A program made the translations under genes and the position numbers. A stretch of 64,000 nucleotides of DNA, from the IMG/VR virus record IMGVR_UViG_3300021959_000011, positions 62,001 through 126,000 of that record; one strand, 5' to 3'. Below, piece by piece: positions 48,981 to 58,422 of the stretch (within the stretch, counting starts at the first letter, position 1; every line of letters starts with the position of its first letter). The stretch comes from a virus. The notes under the pieces are model-generated. The model made no database searches, had not been told where the DNA came from, and saw only the letters and a program-made list of their open reading frames with translations.

Positions 48981-50924
48981 ATGGCAGATGCAAATCTAAA
49001 CACATCTATATCAGCTCTTACGGCAGAAATTCTTAGTAATATACCTAGTGCTGGTGTCGAAGAGTTGCTCGCACTTTCGCGTTCTGCCGCTGCATTAGGA
49101 CAAAAAGAAAATTCTAGTATTGAGACTGCACTAAATTCAAGGGTTAATCAACTATACTCATCTGCAACTCCAGAACAAATTAAAAAACTAGCTGATGCAG
49201 TAAACAAACTTAGAAATCCAACTAGTGTTGAACAACAAGTTGGTAATTCTGACAATTTACCAGAAGGAACGACAAATCTTTACTACACAGACACAAAGGT
49301 ACAGACTAAACTTGGTAGTGTATCAGGACACATCTTACCCGATTCTAATGAGACATATGATTTAGGTAGTGCAACCAATAAGTTTAGAGATTTATATTTA
49401 AGTTCAAATACAATTCATTTGGGCGATACTACAATTTCTTCTGATGCATCTGGGATTGTAGTTGATGCATTAAAAGTTGGTACAAATCAAATTGATCTTG
49501 ATAGTGAAGGAAATTTGAGATTGCCGTCTGGTACAGTACCAAATGATGTTCACGACTTAGATAATGTCACATTAGACATACCACCAGAAACTTTAACTAT
49601 TGCAGTAGATGCAAATATGGCCGGCGGCGGCGCCGGAATGGATTGGTTGTGGAGTTGGGATGCAGGGTCTTTACCATATGCCAGAACAACTATTCGAAAT
49701 CAAACACAATCAAATGTGCCAATTTATAACCAAGGTACGTATACCGTGTTTAATTTCGCGGCACATGATTTAACCGATACTTCATTAACTCAAACTCACA
49801 AGATTTATCTAAAGTGGGTTGATGGGCCTGGTACTGACAACCTAGTTTCGTGGGCAACATCTACATTGAATGTACAAGATATTACATTTGATAGTGTTAG
49901 GGGTGGTTCCGAAACAGAAGTGCAGAGAATAAATATTTCTGTACCATCAACCATAACACCACCAACTTTAACGAATCCATCAGTTTCATACGATGTTTCT
50001 TTTGTTAATACTGGTAATTATACTTTTGGTGGTAATGCATTTGGTGATAATCCAACACTGACTCCATTATATCGTGGAGGCACCTATACATTTAATGTTG
50101 ATGCATCAGGGCATCCATTCTATTTGACAACTGATAATGGTGCAAACTTTATTAGTGGTTCATATGTAGACGAATATACTAGTGGAGTCACTGGTTCTCG
50201 TACAGATGTTGGTACTGTTACATTTACTGTGCCCATGGATGCACCAGATACACTATTTTATCAGTGTGGAATTCATGGTGCAATGCAAGGCGAGATTGCA
50301 ATCAAAGATCTTGCTGTGGAAACTAATGTTGATGGTAATTATATTTTATATTTTCAACATGATCAACAGGGCCATAAAACACCAGTAGAAATAAAACCAG
50401 TACCTACTATTGTAGGACAGGTATGTTTAGTATATAACTCGACTACACAAAAATTTGAACCGCAAGATTTGGGCGTGTATTTAGAACAAACAAATGTTTT
50501 TAAAGAAAAAGTTAAAGATGTCGCAGAAGAAAGAATTGTTGAAAAGGTAACAGATGATACTATTACTAATCTAACCAAAGTAAAAGATCAAACTACATTT
50601 GTGACAAATTTATATCAACAAGGCGAATTGCAAGTACATACTGGTACTGCAAGATGGTATGCACCATATGATTTAACTATATCAGACACTATACCAAAGT
50701 TGAATGTCTCGGCAGATGCAACTGTATCAATTCAAATAAATAAGAATGATGTTTCACAATCTTCAATAGATATCTTGGGTGGACAAACAACTGCATCACC
50801 TACGGGCACAAACAAAACATGGAATATGAATGCTGGGGATTACTTGACAGTAGACATCCTAACTATAGGTACTACAAATAAAGGCGAAGATTTAGTTATC
50901 CAGTTCAAATATAAACAAACATAA
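48981..50924 (+). CDS. Second cupredoxin-like fibre protein
   Basis: 647 residues, colinear with the 44498-46819 protein: LLALSRSAAALGQKENSSIE start, fibre repeats incl. NLPEGTTNLYYTDTKV, then a cupredoxin-like domain with H378, C429, H432, M435 (GHPFYLTT, FYQCGIHGAMQG), and a similar C-terminus (GTARWYAPYDLTISD). Shorter by one GLATESYVNSQV repeat region. Likely gene duplication. Confidence 0.75.
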   Translation: MADANLNTSISALTAEILSNIPSAGVEELLALSRSAAALGQKENSSIETALNSRVNQLYSSATPEQIKKLADAVNKLRNPTSVEQQVGNSDNLPEGTTNLYYTDTKVQTKLGSVSGHILPDSNETYDLGSATNKFRDLYLSSNTIHLGDTTISSDASGIVVDALKVGTNQIDLDSEGNLRLPSGTVPNDVHDLDNVTLDIPPETLTIAVDANMAGGGAGMDWLWSWDAGSLPYARTTIRNQTQSNVPIYNQGTYTVFNFAAHDLTDTSLTQTHKIYLKWVDGPGTDNLVSWATSTLNVQDITFDSVRGGSETEVQRINISVPSTITPPTLTNPSVSYDVSFVNTGNYTFGGNAFGDNPTLTPLYRGGTYTFNVDASGHPFYLTTDNGANFISGSYVDEYTSGVTGSRTDVGTVTFTVPMDAPDTLFYQCGIHGAMQGEIAIKDLAVETNVDGNYILYFQHDQQGHKTPVEIKPVPTIVGQVCLVYNSTTQKFEPQDLGVYLEQTNVFKEKVKDVAEERIVEKVTDDTITNLTKVKDQTTFVTNLYQQGELQVHTGTARWYAPYDLTISDTIPKLNVSADATVSIQINKNDVSQSSIDILGGQTTASPTGTNKTWNMNAGDYLTVDILTIGTTNKGEDLVIQFKYKQT

Positions 50925-50926
50925 AT

Positions 50927-50934
50927 TATAAATA
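50927..50934 (+). promoter_or_regulatory. T4-type late promoter TATAAATA
   Basis: Exact late box 29 bp upstream of the gene at 50963, inside the fibre cluster. Confidence 0.75.
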
Positions 50935-50962
50935 TAAGTATAAAATTTAAGGAGCATTTAAA

Positions 50963-51208
50963 ATGTCTGTTTTTACTATAAAAGAAAACCAAATCTCGTT
51001 AGACGATGATGGAAACGAGGTACACGAAGTAGTAGATGTGTCACTTACTGGCGATCTAACTGATGGAATTTTTACAGCAACTGACGAAGATGGTGTAATT
51101 AGAATTAATCAACCATTCAATTTTGATGCAGACGGAAGCCGTACTGCATGGAATGACCTTGACGAAGCAATTGCTTGGGTTAAGACTAACAACGCAGCAG
51201 GAGAATAG
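50963..51208 (+). CDS. Small acidic virion-cluster protein
   Basis: 81 residues, acidic, with an AWNDLDEAIAWVKTNNAAGE helix at the end. AAGGAGCATT ribosome site. Occupies the same relative slot after a cupredoxin fibre gene as the 96-aa protein at 46832. Function unknown. Confidence 0.6.
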   Translation: MSVFTIKENQISLDDDGNEVHEVVDVSLTGDLTDGIFTATDEDGVIRINQPFNFDADGSRTAWNDLDEAIAWVKTNNAAGE

Positions 51209-51210
51209 AA

Positions 51211-53073
51211 ATGGCTAAGGTATGGGATTACGAAGGAGATTATAATCGTCCTGTTGTACTTGAAGACCCAAGAGCAGGAAATGATGGATTCTACATTAAC
51301 GGTGATAAACACGATAAAAATAGTTTAACGCCGCAATATAATAAAAGTATTAATTTTAACGACAATCCATCAGATGGTTCATGGGAACGAAATTATCTAG
51401 ACAATAGAATTAATCATAACGGCCCTTACACTGGAAGTTCCATGGGTCTCGCTAAAATGCAAAATGGTGCGAATAGACCAGATGATAATAGCGCAGATTA
51501 TGCAAACACACCAGACTCTGGCGCATGGATTGATATGTCATTAACCTGTACCTCCAACGGTGTAGGTGAAGGTGGATACAAAGGCGGTTCTATGCAAATG
51601 ATTTCTGATGGTGTTGATGAGGCCCCTGTGTGGGCATATAATCAAAGTGCCACTTGTTATCAATTTGCATGGCCAAAGATGGAAAACACAACTAATTTGG
51701 ATGACGTAAGACCAACTGCAAGACATGCCAACTGGAGCGACAATTATTCACATAGATACCATTTCTGGGGAAAAGCCTATGGTTCGGATAAATTTGTACC
51801 AGCATTGAGTCGTGGTGACGATGGGGGTTCGACCTATAATTATCCATCATTTAAACTAAAAGTTGGTTATCATAGCACATCTGGTTCTCAGTGGCCGAAT
51901 AACTGGCCATCTCAGTATACTAGAGATGTTTATCAAATGGGTAATGATTGGACAGTACAATTTTTGGGTGAATCAAATGATGGTGGACTTTTGTTTGCTG
52001 GACAGCAAGCTTCTAGTGGTACAACTGGGAACTACATAAAAGTTGCAAAAGAGATGTGGACAAGTAACTATAATCCAACATCAACCAACATGTTTAATTA
52101 TACCAATTCCATTGGACCGTCCGGCACCCATTCTGGTGGCAGCAACATGAACAGTAAAGAGATTGCATCCAACTTCTCTGAAGTAATGGACGATCCAAGA
52201 GGTGTTTCTGGTACTAATATGCTGTTTTATAAATCTTACTACGATCAGTATTACAACTGGCACCCACTTGTAGTTACTTGGGATAGATCTTCAGATACCT
52301 TTGCGGTAGAAACTGATATCTCTACGGATGTTCTGAGTAGTACTAAAGCAGATTTGAGTGGATTTACGGCATATACCGGCGCGCATCATCCTATGCAATG
52401 GAGTACTACTTCTTGGGTGAGTGGTGGAACTAGATATGTTTCTGAATTTAGAATTGACGGAAGATATACATTTCAAGATACAGATGAAGGGTGGAGAACT
52501 TGGGTTACATATTCAGTAGATGCTGCAAACCCAAAAGATCTTACATATCATAGCGATATTACAATGCCCTCAACACCAAGACAATGGGTTTGGTTGAATG
52601 ATTCTCATACAATGATTGGGGTCTGGTTCACAAGTGCATTTAGGGTTTATGCATGGAATGATAGTACTGGTTGGACTGAAACATCAGTTGTCGATGGGTA
52701 TATTCACGAATGTGGTAGAGATAGTTTAGATAGAATTTGGTATACAAAACCAAGCTCTGTATATGGTGGAGACTACCCAGAGTTACATCTATTAACACCA
52801 ACATTACCTGTTTCTATTACTGTAACTCCAGAGAATACAAGTTACACATATTCTGGTAGTGATATTACTACATATATTGATGTAAGTGCAGTAAATGCAT
52901 CAGGTACAAGAATTGCAACAAGTGTTAAACTCGTTATTGAAGGTTCTTCTATGACGTTTACTGATGGTACTACGACAAAAACTGTGACTACGTTAACAAC
53001 TGGAGAGTTGCAAGTAGGTACAAAAGTTACTGGTGCTGGATTTACTAACGTTGCTGCATCTATCGAAATCTAA
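51211..53073 (+). CDS. Large beta-rich structural protein
   Basis: 620 residues, Trp/Tyr/Ser/Gly-rich. Repeated W-containing strands (PRQWVWLNDSHTMIGVWFTS) suggest a beta-propeller or similar sheet domain. The last 90 residues (VSITVTPENTSYTYSGSDIT) form an Ig-like fold. Likely a surface fibre or baseplate decoration. Confidence 0.6.
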   Translation: MAKVWDYEGDYNRPVVLEDPRAGNDGFYINGDKHDKNSLTPQYNKSINFNDNPSDGSWERNYLDNRINHNGPYTGSSMGLAKMQNGANRPDDNSADYANTPDSGAWIDMSLTCTSNGVGEGGYKGGSMQMISDGVDEAPVWAYNQSATCYQFAWPKMENTTNLDDVRPTARHANWSDNYSHRYHFWGKAYGSDKFVPALSRGDDGGSTYNYPSFKLKVGYHSTSGSQWPNNWPSQYTRDVYQMGNDWTVQFLGESNDGGLLFAGQQASSGTTGNYIKVAKEMWTSNYNPTSTNMFNYTNSIGPSGTHSGGSNMNSKEIASNFSEVMDDPRGVSGTNMLFYKSYYDQYYNWHPLVVTWDRSSDTFAVETDISTDVLSSTKADLSGFTAYTGAHHPMQWSTTSWVSGGTRYVSEFRIDGRYTFQDTDEGWRTWVTYSVDAANPKDLTYHSDITMPSTPRQWVWLNDSHTMIGVWFTSAFRVYAWNDSTGWTETSVVDGYIHECGRDSLDRIWYTKPSSVYGGDYPELHLLTPTLPVSITVTPENTSYTYSGSDITTYIDVSAVNASGTRIATSVKLVIEGSSMTFTDGTTTKTVTTLTTGELQVGTKVTGAGFTNVAASIEI

Positions 53074-53086
53074 AGTAGGATAAGAA

Positions 53087-55009
53087 ATGACAATTCAGGC
53101 CCTAACAGTTTCTGTAGAAACTAGTTTTAATACAGTTAACGCAGAAGCGGGGCCTGAATCACTTCCTAGTAATATTCAGGCATTTCCGCCCCTTTCAATT
53201 GAAATTAAAGATACTTCATCAAGACTTAATAATCCACTTGATGCAATAATTAATAATAAAGAAATACAAATCAATCAAGGTGTGTGGAATAATTTAAATC
53301 AAAATGTTCCACAATTTAATAATAAAATTGATATTATTGATGGTACAGATACTACTATTCTTGCAAAATATCCACCAAAAGCAATACCAATAGAAAATGG
53401 TACTTGGAATACTGGATTCGCCATAAAAAATGCAGATATTAATATCAATGTTGGAAACACAACAAATACATTAGAAACAAAAATAACAAATTCTAAAATT
53501 CCAATTCATGATGCATCTACCTTTAATTTTTTAGGTTCTTCTGTTAATGTGAATTATGCGTTTATTAGGGCTGACTTTAGTATCGCAGATGCAAGTAATC
53601 CAATGTTTAATCAGAGTTTTACAACCCCAGGCACATATTCTTGGACTGCACCAGCTGGAGTTACTTCAGTTAGTGTTGTTGCGGTCGGTTCTGGTGGTAC
53701 TGGTGGACATCAATGGTCATCTGGTGGTGGCGGCGGAGGCGGTCTTGGATATAAAAATAATATATCAGTAACGCCTGGCCAATCATATACTGTAGAAGTC
53801 GGTGCGGCGGGCCCTACATTAGTATCGAATGCAACAAGTTCAACTGCGATGGGAAACAATTCATACTTTATTAGTGACACTACCGTTTGTGGATTTGGCG
53901 CAGGTCGCGGTGGCACCGATTCAACTGGTTCTGGAAATGGTGGTTATGGTGGTGGATATACTGGTGATGGCGGCGGCCGAGGTGGTAATGGTGGATATCA
54001 GGGAACTTGGACTCGAAGTGGTGGTGGTGCAGGAGGATACTCTGGACAGGGAGCCGATGGTGGTGATGGTGATGCCGGACAAGGTGGCGGTGGGGGTGCT
54101 GGACAGCATTATTCATCAACTTGGGGATCGCCCGGCGGCGGTGGTGTCGGACTTTTTGGTGAGGGAACTAGTGGCGCGGCGTCAACAACAACTGGCGAAG
54201 GTGGTAAAGGTGGATCTGGTGGTGGTGATGGTGATGATGGCGAACCTCTATCAAACAATAAAATCAGTAAGGGTGATATCGCAGGGGGAGAATTCGGTGG
54301 TGGCGGCGGAGGATCTGGTACTTCTGCAGGCGGTGGGCCCGGCGGTGGTGGAGCTGTTAGACTTGTTTGGACAACAGGTTCAAATACCATTGAGTTTCCA
54401 TCAACTAATGTTGGATCAGTTTTATCAGCGTCATTCTCTCAAACTAATCTAGATCCTACACCAACTTTCTCAGGTACACTGAACACTCGCAATTCTTTTG
54501 ATAGAGTAATAAAAAATCAAAACGTATCAACGATAAAGTCACCAACTTTATTTAATAGTTCATATGGTGGGATAAATAATACAGAATTAAAAATTGTTGA
54601 TAATACTGATACTACAATTGAAAAAACTTTGACCAATAAAAAAATATCAATTGAAAATCCACCAAGTGATAGTAATGGTAGTTTTATAACTTCTAAAAAT
54701 AATACTGGTATTAATATCAATCCAACAACTAAAGCACCTGTAGAAATTCCTATCTCATCTACATACATAGGTATAGAAGCCGATAAAGCCTCACTATCAC
54801 CAAGTTTCTGTAATGCCGTTCAACTAGTAATATTTACGTCCAATCAAACACCATTGGGGTATTTTGAAAGAGATGGACATGGTTACTTTGAAACTATTAC
54901 ACCACAGAATGACCCAAGAATTGGTTCTGGAAATAGTGGTGGTGATGATGGAGATGCCGGCGGCGGTGGAGGCGGAGTAGGTAGTGGTCCTATTCAGTCT
55001 TGGAGTTAA
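53087..55009 (+). CDS. Polyglycine-rich receptor-binding adhesin candidate
   Basis: 640 residues. A FTTPGTYSWTAPAGVTSVSV block starts a Gly-rich domain (about 180-440) with dense GGG clusters, some with acidic and aromatic spacers, then a fibre region and a Gly-rich tail. This matches the glycine-rich domain of phage adhesins such as gp38 of S16-type phages, whose polyglycine helices pack into a sandwich. Probably binds the host receptor. Late-expressed, last gene of the cluster. Confidence 0.7.
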   Translation: MTIQALTVSVETSFNTVNAEAGPESLPSNIQAFPPLSIEIKDTSSRLNNPLDAIINNKEIQINQGVWNNLNQNVPQFNNKIDIIDGTDTTILAKYPPKAIPIENGTWNTGFAIKNADININVGNTTNTLETKITNSKIPIHDASTFNFLGSSVNVNYAFIRADFSIADASNPMFNQSFTTPGTYSWTAPAGVTSVSVVAVGSGGTGGHQWSSGGGGGGGLGYKNNISVTPGQSYTVEVGAAGPTLVSNATSSTAMGNNSYFISDTTVCGFGAGRGGTDSTGSGNGGYGGGYTGDGGGRGGNGGYQGTWTRSGGGAGGYSGQGADGGDGDAGQGGGGGAGQHYSSTWGSPGGGGVGLFGEGTSGAASTTTGEGGKGGSGGGDGDDGEPLSNNKISKGDIAGGEFGGGGGGSGTSAGGGPGGGGAVRLVWTTGSNTIEFPSTNVGSVLSASFSQTNLDPTPTFSGTLNTRNSFDRVIKNQNVSTIKSPTLFNSSYGGINNTELKIVDNTDTTIEKTLTNKKISIENPPSDSNGSFITSKNNTGININPTTKAPVEIPISSTYIGIEADKASLSPSFCNAVQLVIFTSNQTPLGYFERDGHGYFETITPQNDPRIGSGNSGGDDGDAGGGGGGVGSGPIQSWS

Positions 55010-55590
55010 TCAGTAATAATATTATAGATTTCTTTCCAGTTCCGAACCCGATGAGCACTACCATCATAATCAGTGTTGTGGTCATGGGCAACCAGTAAAC
55101 TGTGTAAACCGTTATCAAGTCCAACTTCGGCATTCTCAGGTTTATCTTCAACCCAATAACAACCAGTACCATGATACTCGGCAAGAGCCTCGTCTTTGTC
55201 GGCACCAGTGTCTAGATAAACATACCGTTCAAACGCACTATCACCAAACAGTTCCCGAAGGTTCTTAGTCCGAAGGTGTTGTGCATATTGATCGTTACTC
55301 AAACTAGTAATCGCATGGAAAATATAACCATGTTCTTCGTGGAGTTTTTTGACATACTTGATTGCATCCCGAAGGGGAGGTAATTTCCGTATCCAGGCAC
55401 TCTCGTTAAACATCCGAATCAACCGTTTACTTTCTTTCCGATCAAGTCCATATTTAACGTCCATTTTATAGTCACCATGACTCATGACTTGATACCCATG
55501 CCGGGCCATCCAACAGTCAAAGGCATACTCCCAATCAAGGAGCACACCATCACAGTCAACTAGTATTGTTTTTTCTTTATTTGCAATCAT
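55006..55590 (-). CDS. HAD-family phosphatase
   Basis: 194 residues. DCDGVLLDW gives the HAD motif I (D12, D14), AITSLSNDQ motif II, and VEDKPENAEVG motif IV. Closest impression is a 5'-nucleotidase/NT5C-like HAD phosphatase of marine phages, which would recycle dNMPs. Its 3' end overlaps the convergent adhesin gene by 4 nt. Confidence 0.78.
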   Translation of the reverse strand: MIANKEKTILVDCDGVLLDWEYAFDCWMARHGYQVMSHGDYKMDVKYGLDRKESKRLIRMFNESAWIRKLPPLRDAIKYVKKLHEEHGYIFHAITSLSNDQYAQHLRTKNLRELFGDSAFERYVYLDTGADKDEALAEYHGTGCYWVEDKPENAEVGLDNGLHSLLVAHDHNTDYDGSAHRVRNWKEIYNIITD

Positions 55591-55617
55591 TATTTACTTT
55601 CTCTAACTTACATATAC

Positions 55618-55646
55618 AATATAACTGATTCGCACATGAAAGTCAA
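55618..55646 (-). promoter_or_regulatory. Early promoter TTGACT-17-TATATT
   Basis: -35 at 55641-55646, -10 at 55618-55623. Followed by a GTATATGTAAGTTAGAG leader like the one before 55996. Confidence 0.75.
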
Positions 55647-55654
55647 GCATTATT

Positions 55655-55996
55655 TTACCGAAGGTAGTTAGGTCCTGTCCATTGAATATCATAATCTTCA
55701 AAGACATTTCCCCGAGCGGCATTCCGAGCAGGAGCATTCCACCCTGCAGCTTTCAGAATATCACCATACTTGAATTTCTTGTCATTATTAACAGCAACAA
55801 CAAAACCCCAAACAGAACCATTGGTAATAATTTTGATGTACTTATTACCTTCATTCCAAGAGATTTTTTCGTTGAATTGTGCAATCATAGTTTCATTGAT
55901 TTCAGACAACTCTTTAGTGTAATTTCTAGAAGTCCACCGCAAGTAGTCTTCTTTGATGTTTTCAACAAGAGTGGTTATTTGATTTTCAATGGTCAT
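55655..55996 (-). CDS. Conserved marine phage protein
   Basis: 113 residues; YIKIITNGSVWGFVVAVNND, then GDILKAAGWNAPARNAARGN and YDIQWTGPNYL, a pattern I recall as very widespread in cyanophages and pelagiphages. Function unknown. Confidence 0.65.
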   Translation of the reverse strand: MTIENQITTLVENIKEDYLRWTSRNYTKELSEINETMIAQFNEKISWNEGNKYIKIITNGSVWGFVVAVNNDKKFKYGDILKAAGWNAPARNAARGNVFEDYDIQWTGPNYLR

Positions 55997-56030
55997 AGAT
56001 TTCTCTCTCTTTTCTCTAACTTACATATAC

Positions 56031-56059
56031 AGTATATGATATAATGACCCAAGAGTCAA
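56031..56059 (-). promoter_or_regulatory. Early promoter TTGACT-17-TATACT
   Basis: -35 at 56054-56059, -10 at 56031-56036. Confidence 0.75.
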
Positions 56060-56081
56060 GCGTTTTGAGTAAAAAAAGTGA

Positions 56082-56114
56082 AATATAAGCCTTTATAAAA
56101 CAAAGACTTATATT
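56082..56114. terminator. Rho-independent terminator
   Basis: AATATAAG paired with CTTATATT plus inner CTTT/AAAG; T runs on both sides, so usable on either strand. Ends the Na/Pi transporter unit. Confidence 0.7.
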
Positions 56115-56119
56115 TTTTT

Positions 56120-56599
56120 TTAAAATTTATTGAGATATTTTGCAATATGACCCACAAAGGGAAGTAACATTATTGCCATTAATAGGTTCATTCCTGTATG
56201 TGCCATTGCGATTCGCAGGGTATCTCCTTTTGGAATTCCATCAGATACGAACAACCCAGCCAACCAGATTGTGCCAGTTGTACCTATATTTGCACCAAGA
56301 ACACATGCAATTGCAGCGGGCAATGGTAAAGCTCCAGAGGCAACTAGTGCAATAATTGCAGTTGTTGATAAACTAGACGATTGCCATAAGAGTGTCATGA
56401 TAATACCACCAAAGAACATATAAAGTGGGTTGCCTAAAAAGAATGATAGATGTTCCATATTCCCCATAGACTTCATACCACCAGAGAATGTTTTAAGACC
56501 GATATAAAAAATAACAAGTCCGATTAAGGCAGTTATGACAGGGTTTCCTAAATCCATTTTACTAACTTTCTTCCAAAGTTTTTTATGTTGTTTTTTCAC
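56120..56599 (-). CDS. Half-size Na+/phosphate cotransporter-like protein
   Basis: About 159 residues from a GTG start with AAAGGA 8 nt upstream (alternative ATG at 56557). The longer ATG frame runs inside the methyltransferase gene. Na_Pi_cotrans (NptA) family: GGMKSM, the QSSS motif in TLLWQSSSLSTTAIIALVAS, and GANIGTTGT. Four hydrophobic segments. Full NptA proteins have two such repeats, so this single half would have to dimerise. Presumably imports phosphate during infection. Confidence 0.75.
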   Translation of the reverse strand: MKKQHKKLWKKVSKMDLGNPVITALIGLVIFYIGLKTFSGGMKSMGNMEHLSFFLGNPLYMFFGGIIMTLLWQSSSLSTTAIIALVASGALPLPAAIACVLGANIGTTGTIWLAGLFVSDGIPKGDTLRIAMAHTGMNLLMAIMLLPFVGHIAKYLNKF

Positions 56600-56633
56600 A
56601 GAGAATTCCTTTCTTGAAAACTCACGCAAATAG

Positions 56634-57164
56634 TTATATCCAAATTTTAGGATAAAATTCAGTTTTTGTCGTATCCTTATCGAAAAGATACCAACAAGAA
56701 TTATCTTTACCAGTATGTTTTGAACCTTCAATCCATTTAACTCTACCAATAGATACTATCTTACTGCACATAGGCAAATATGGTGTTGCCTGTTTTGTGT
56801 GCATCCAATCCGCATCAAAGAGTAACCATGTAGGTGCCTGCTTGGTAAAATGTAGAATCATAGGATGTAATAACCACCTAGTCCAAGGTGGATTTGTAAT
56901 AATTAAATCCACATTTTCTGGAATTGTAGAATCGAGTGCATCTTTCTTTTCTACCCAATCAACTTGGGGGTCACAATCAGATGCACCTATTGATTTGCCG
57001 TTTGTAAGGCCTTCTGTAAACTTTACAAGTCTACCATCCCCTGCACATGGTTCCCAAAATGTGAAATCATGTTGTGGTAAGAATGGAATTAGAGGACGAA
57101 ATGCATCCTCTGGAGTAGGATACAAATCATTTTTTCTACGGCGAAATTCACTACGTTTACCCAT
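56634..57164 (-). CDS. N6-adenine DNA methyltransferase-like protein
   Basis: 176 residues from MGKRSEFRRRKNDLYPTPE. SAM-binding EPCAGDGRL (38-46) and catalytic NPPW (91-94), preceded by LIIT. DLYPTPEDAF is the standard start of phage Dam-like enzymes. No obvious target-recognition domain; may modify phage DNA broadly. Overlaps the DsbA-like gene by 8 nt. Confidence 0.8.
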   Translation of the reverse strand: MGKRSEFRRRKNDLYPTPEDAFRPLIPFLPQHDFTFWEPCAGDGRLVKFTEGLTNGKSIGASDCDPQVDWVEKKDALDSTIPENVDLIITNPPWTRWLLHPMILHFTKQAPTWLLFDADWMHTKQATPYLPMCSKIVSIGRVKWIEGSKHTGKDNSCWYLFDKDTTKTEFYPKIWI

Positions 57165-57441
57165 CTTCGTTATTATCAAATTTAGGAGTGAATGTTTCCA
57201 TTAGAGCTTCAATATCTTCTATTTCTCCGGCAACTTCACTCATATTCTGTTTATGATAAATCCTAGACATTTTACGTAAAATCTTTTTAGGAATATCAAC
57301 TTCTTCTGACAAGTTTTCGATTGCTTCCTTGACAAAACTTCTTTCACCCTCAGTACGTGTATACGAATTACTAATTTCTTCCATACACTCACGTATTTTT
57401 TTCTGATCTTGAGGATTTGATGGGATTATTATACCAGACAT
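57157..57441 (-). CDS. dsbA: DsbA-like dsDNA-binding protein
   Basis: 94 residues resembling T4 DsbA (89 aa), which binds dsDNA near late promoters. Shared features: a helical charged middle, (D/E)xPKKxLRKMSRIYHKQN pattern and an acidic end ELxE.F. In T4 dsbA lies near gp33 and rnh; here it lies upstream of the methyltransferase. Fits with the late promoters. Moderate confidence. Confidence 0.65.
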   Translation of the reverse strand: MSGIIIPSNPQDQKKIRECMEEISNSYTRTEGERSFVKEAIENLSEEVDIPKKILRKMSRIYHKQNMSEVAGEIEDIEALMETFTPKFDNNEDG

Positions 57442-57514
57442 ATTTCACCTTAGATAATTAATTAAAATGGGCCCGTTCTGTTACTAAGTGGAACCCATAC
57501 TCTAGTTTAACTAC

Positions 57515-57784
57515 TTATGCAGTGCGTAGTGCAGCATGTCCAGCGGCAACAACAGCGCGAGTAGGCGTACCAATCATATATTTCATATACGACTTGCCAT
57601 CAAATGATGATGTACGTTTATTGAGATAGATTGAATACCCCTCACTACGAAGTTTACTAATCACCGCACGTACATTTTTCACACCATATCGTGCAGAAAT
57701 TTGTTTTGCGGTTAATTGAGCACCACCCAATAGGGCGTTTGCTACTCTAGTAGTTTGAGTTTCTTTTCTAGTTGTATTAGTCAT
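57515..57784 (-). CDS. Helix-turn-helix DNA-binding protein
   Basis: 89 residues. ALLGGAQLTAKQISARYGVK, then VRAVISKLRSEGYSIYLNKR, is a winged-helix pattern. C-terminal MKYMIGTPTRAVVAAGHAAL tail. Common as a small regulator in marine phages. AGGAGAA ribosome site. Target unknown. Confidence 0.72.
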   Translation of the reverse strand: MTNTTRKETQTTRVANALLGGAQLTAKQISARYGVKNVRAVISKLRSEGYSIYLNKRTSSFDGKSYMKYMIGTPTRAVVAAGHAALRTA

Positions 57785-57872
57785 ATTATATTCTCCTGTA
57801 GATTACATGACAAAGTTTCAGTTTTAAGTCTTTTGGTTTCGGTAGAACTCACACCGATACATTAGAAATGTG

Positions 57873-58070
57873 TCAGAATCTACCTGTCATCATTTCCATA
57901 TGTTCTAATTTCATTAAGGCCATTTCTTCGTTTGCAGATTGAAGTTCGGATCCATATATTTCTTCCCAATATTCTTTACCCATTCTACCATACGAGTTGA
58001 CATATTGTTCCTTTGTCATCCACGTAATATCTTCTTCCATCGCAAAAACAAACTGACCCATTTTACTCAT
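57873..58070 (-). CDS. Small hypothetical protein
   Basis: 65 residues from MSKMGQFVFAMEED, Met/Glu-rich and helical; a start four codons earlier is possible. Overlaps the upstream membrane gene by 8 nt. Function unknown. Confidence 0.5.
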   Translation of the reverse strand: MSKMGQFVFAMEEDITWMTKEQYVNSYGRMGKEYWEEIYGSELQSANEEMALMKLEHMEMMTGRF

Positions 58071-58422
58071 TTTCATCTCCAAATAGTCTATTCACTTTTT
58101 TAGATTCCCCCATATAAAGACACCATAAGGCGGCAGAAAATATAAGTATAGAGGAAAATCCAACAATACCACTTATTAGTTGATATCCATTTACATACAT
58201 TTGTATGGAGGCAGTAATACCTAATATACCAGTAATGGGGGCATAAGGACCAAACATTACTGCACCTTCTTCCGAATAATTCAAAGTGTGTACAATCTTA
58301 ATATTACCAGAAAATACTGTCAATGGAATTATAAGGGATATCCATGGCAATATTTGCATTGCCATGGGATTGTGAAAGGAGGCCAATAACAAGACTGGCA
58401 AAATTAGGACAATTGGTAGCAT
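58063..58422 (-). CDS. Four-TM membrane protein
   Basis: 119 residues, hydrophobic throughout, about four TM segments, cytoplasmic-type end ESKKVNRLFGDENE. Shares one base with the upstream gene. No family recognised; could be a permease fragment or superinfection exclusion factor. Confidence 0.6.
   Translation of the reverse strand: MLPIVLILPVLLLASFHNPMAMQILPWISLIIPLTVFSGNIKIVHTLNYSEEGAVMFGPYAPITGILGITASIQMYVNGYQLISGIVGFSSILIFSAALWCLYMGESKKVNRLFGDENE

Noticed and set aside
53829-54452. 207-aa plus-strand ORF and minus-strand ORFs in the same area
   Set aside because: Alternative frames of the polyglycine region; Val/Leu- or His/Pro-rich translations are artefacts of GGT/GGC repeats.
57461-57498. 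Terminator-like hairpin before the DsbA-like gene
   Set aside because: Stem of two 4-bp helices with a bulge and a weak T run; not convincing.
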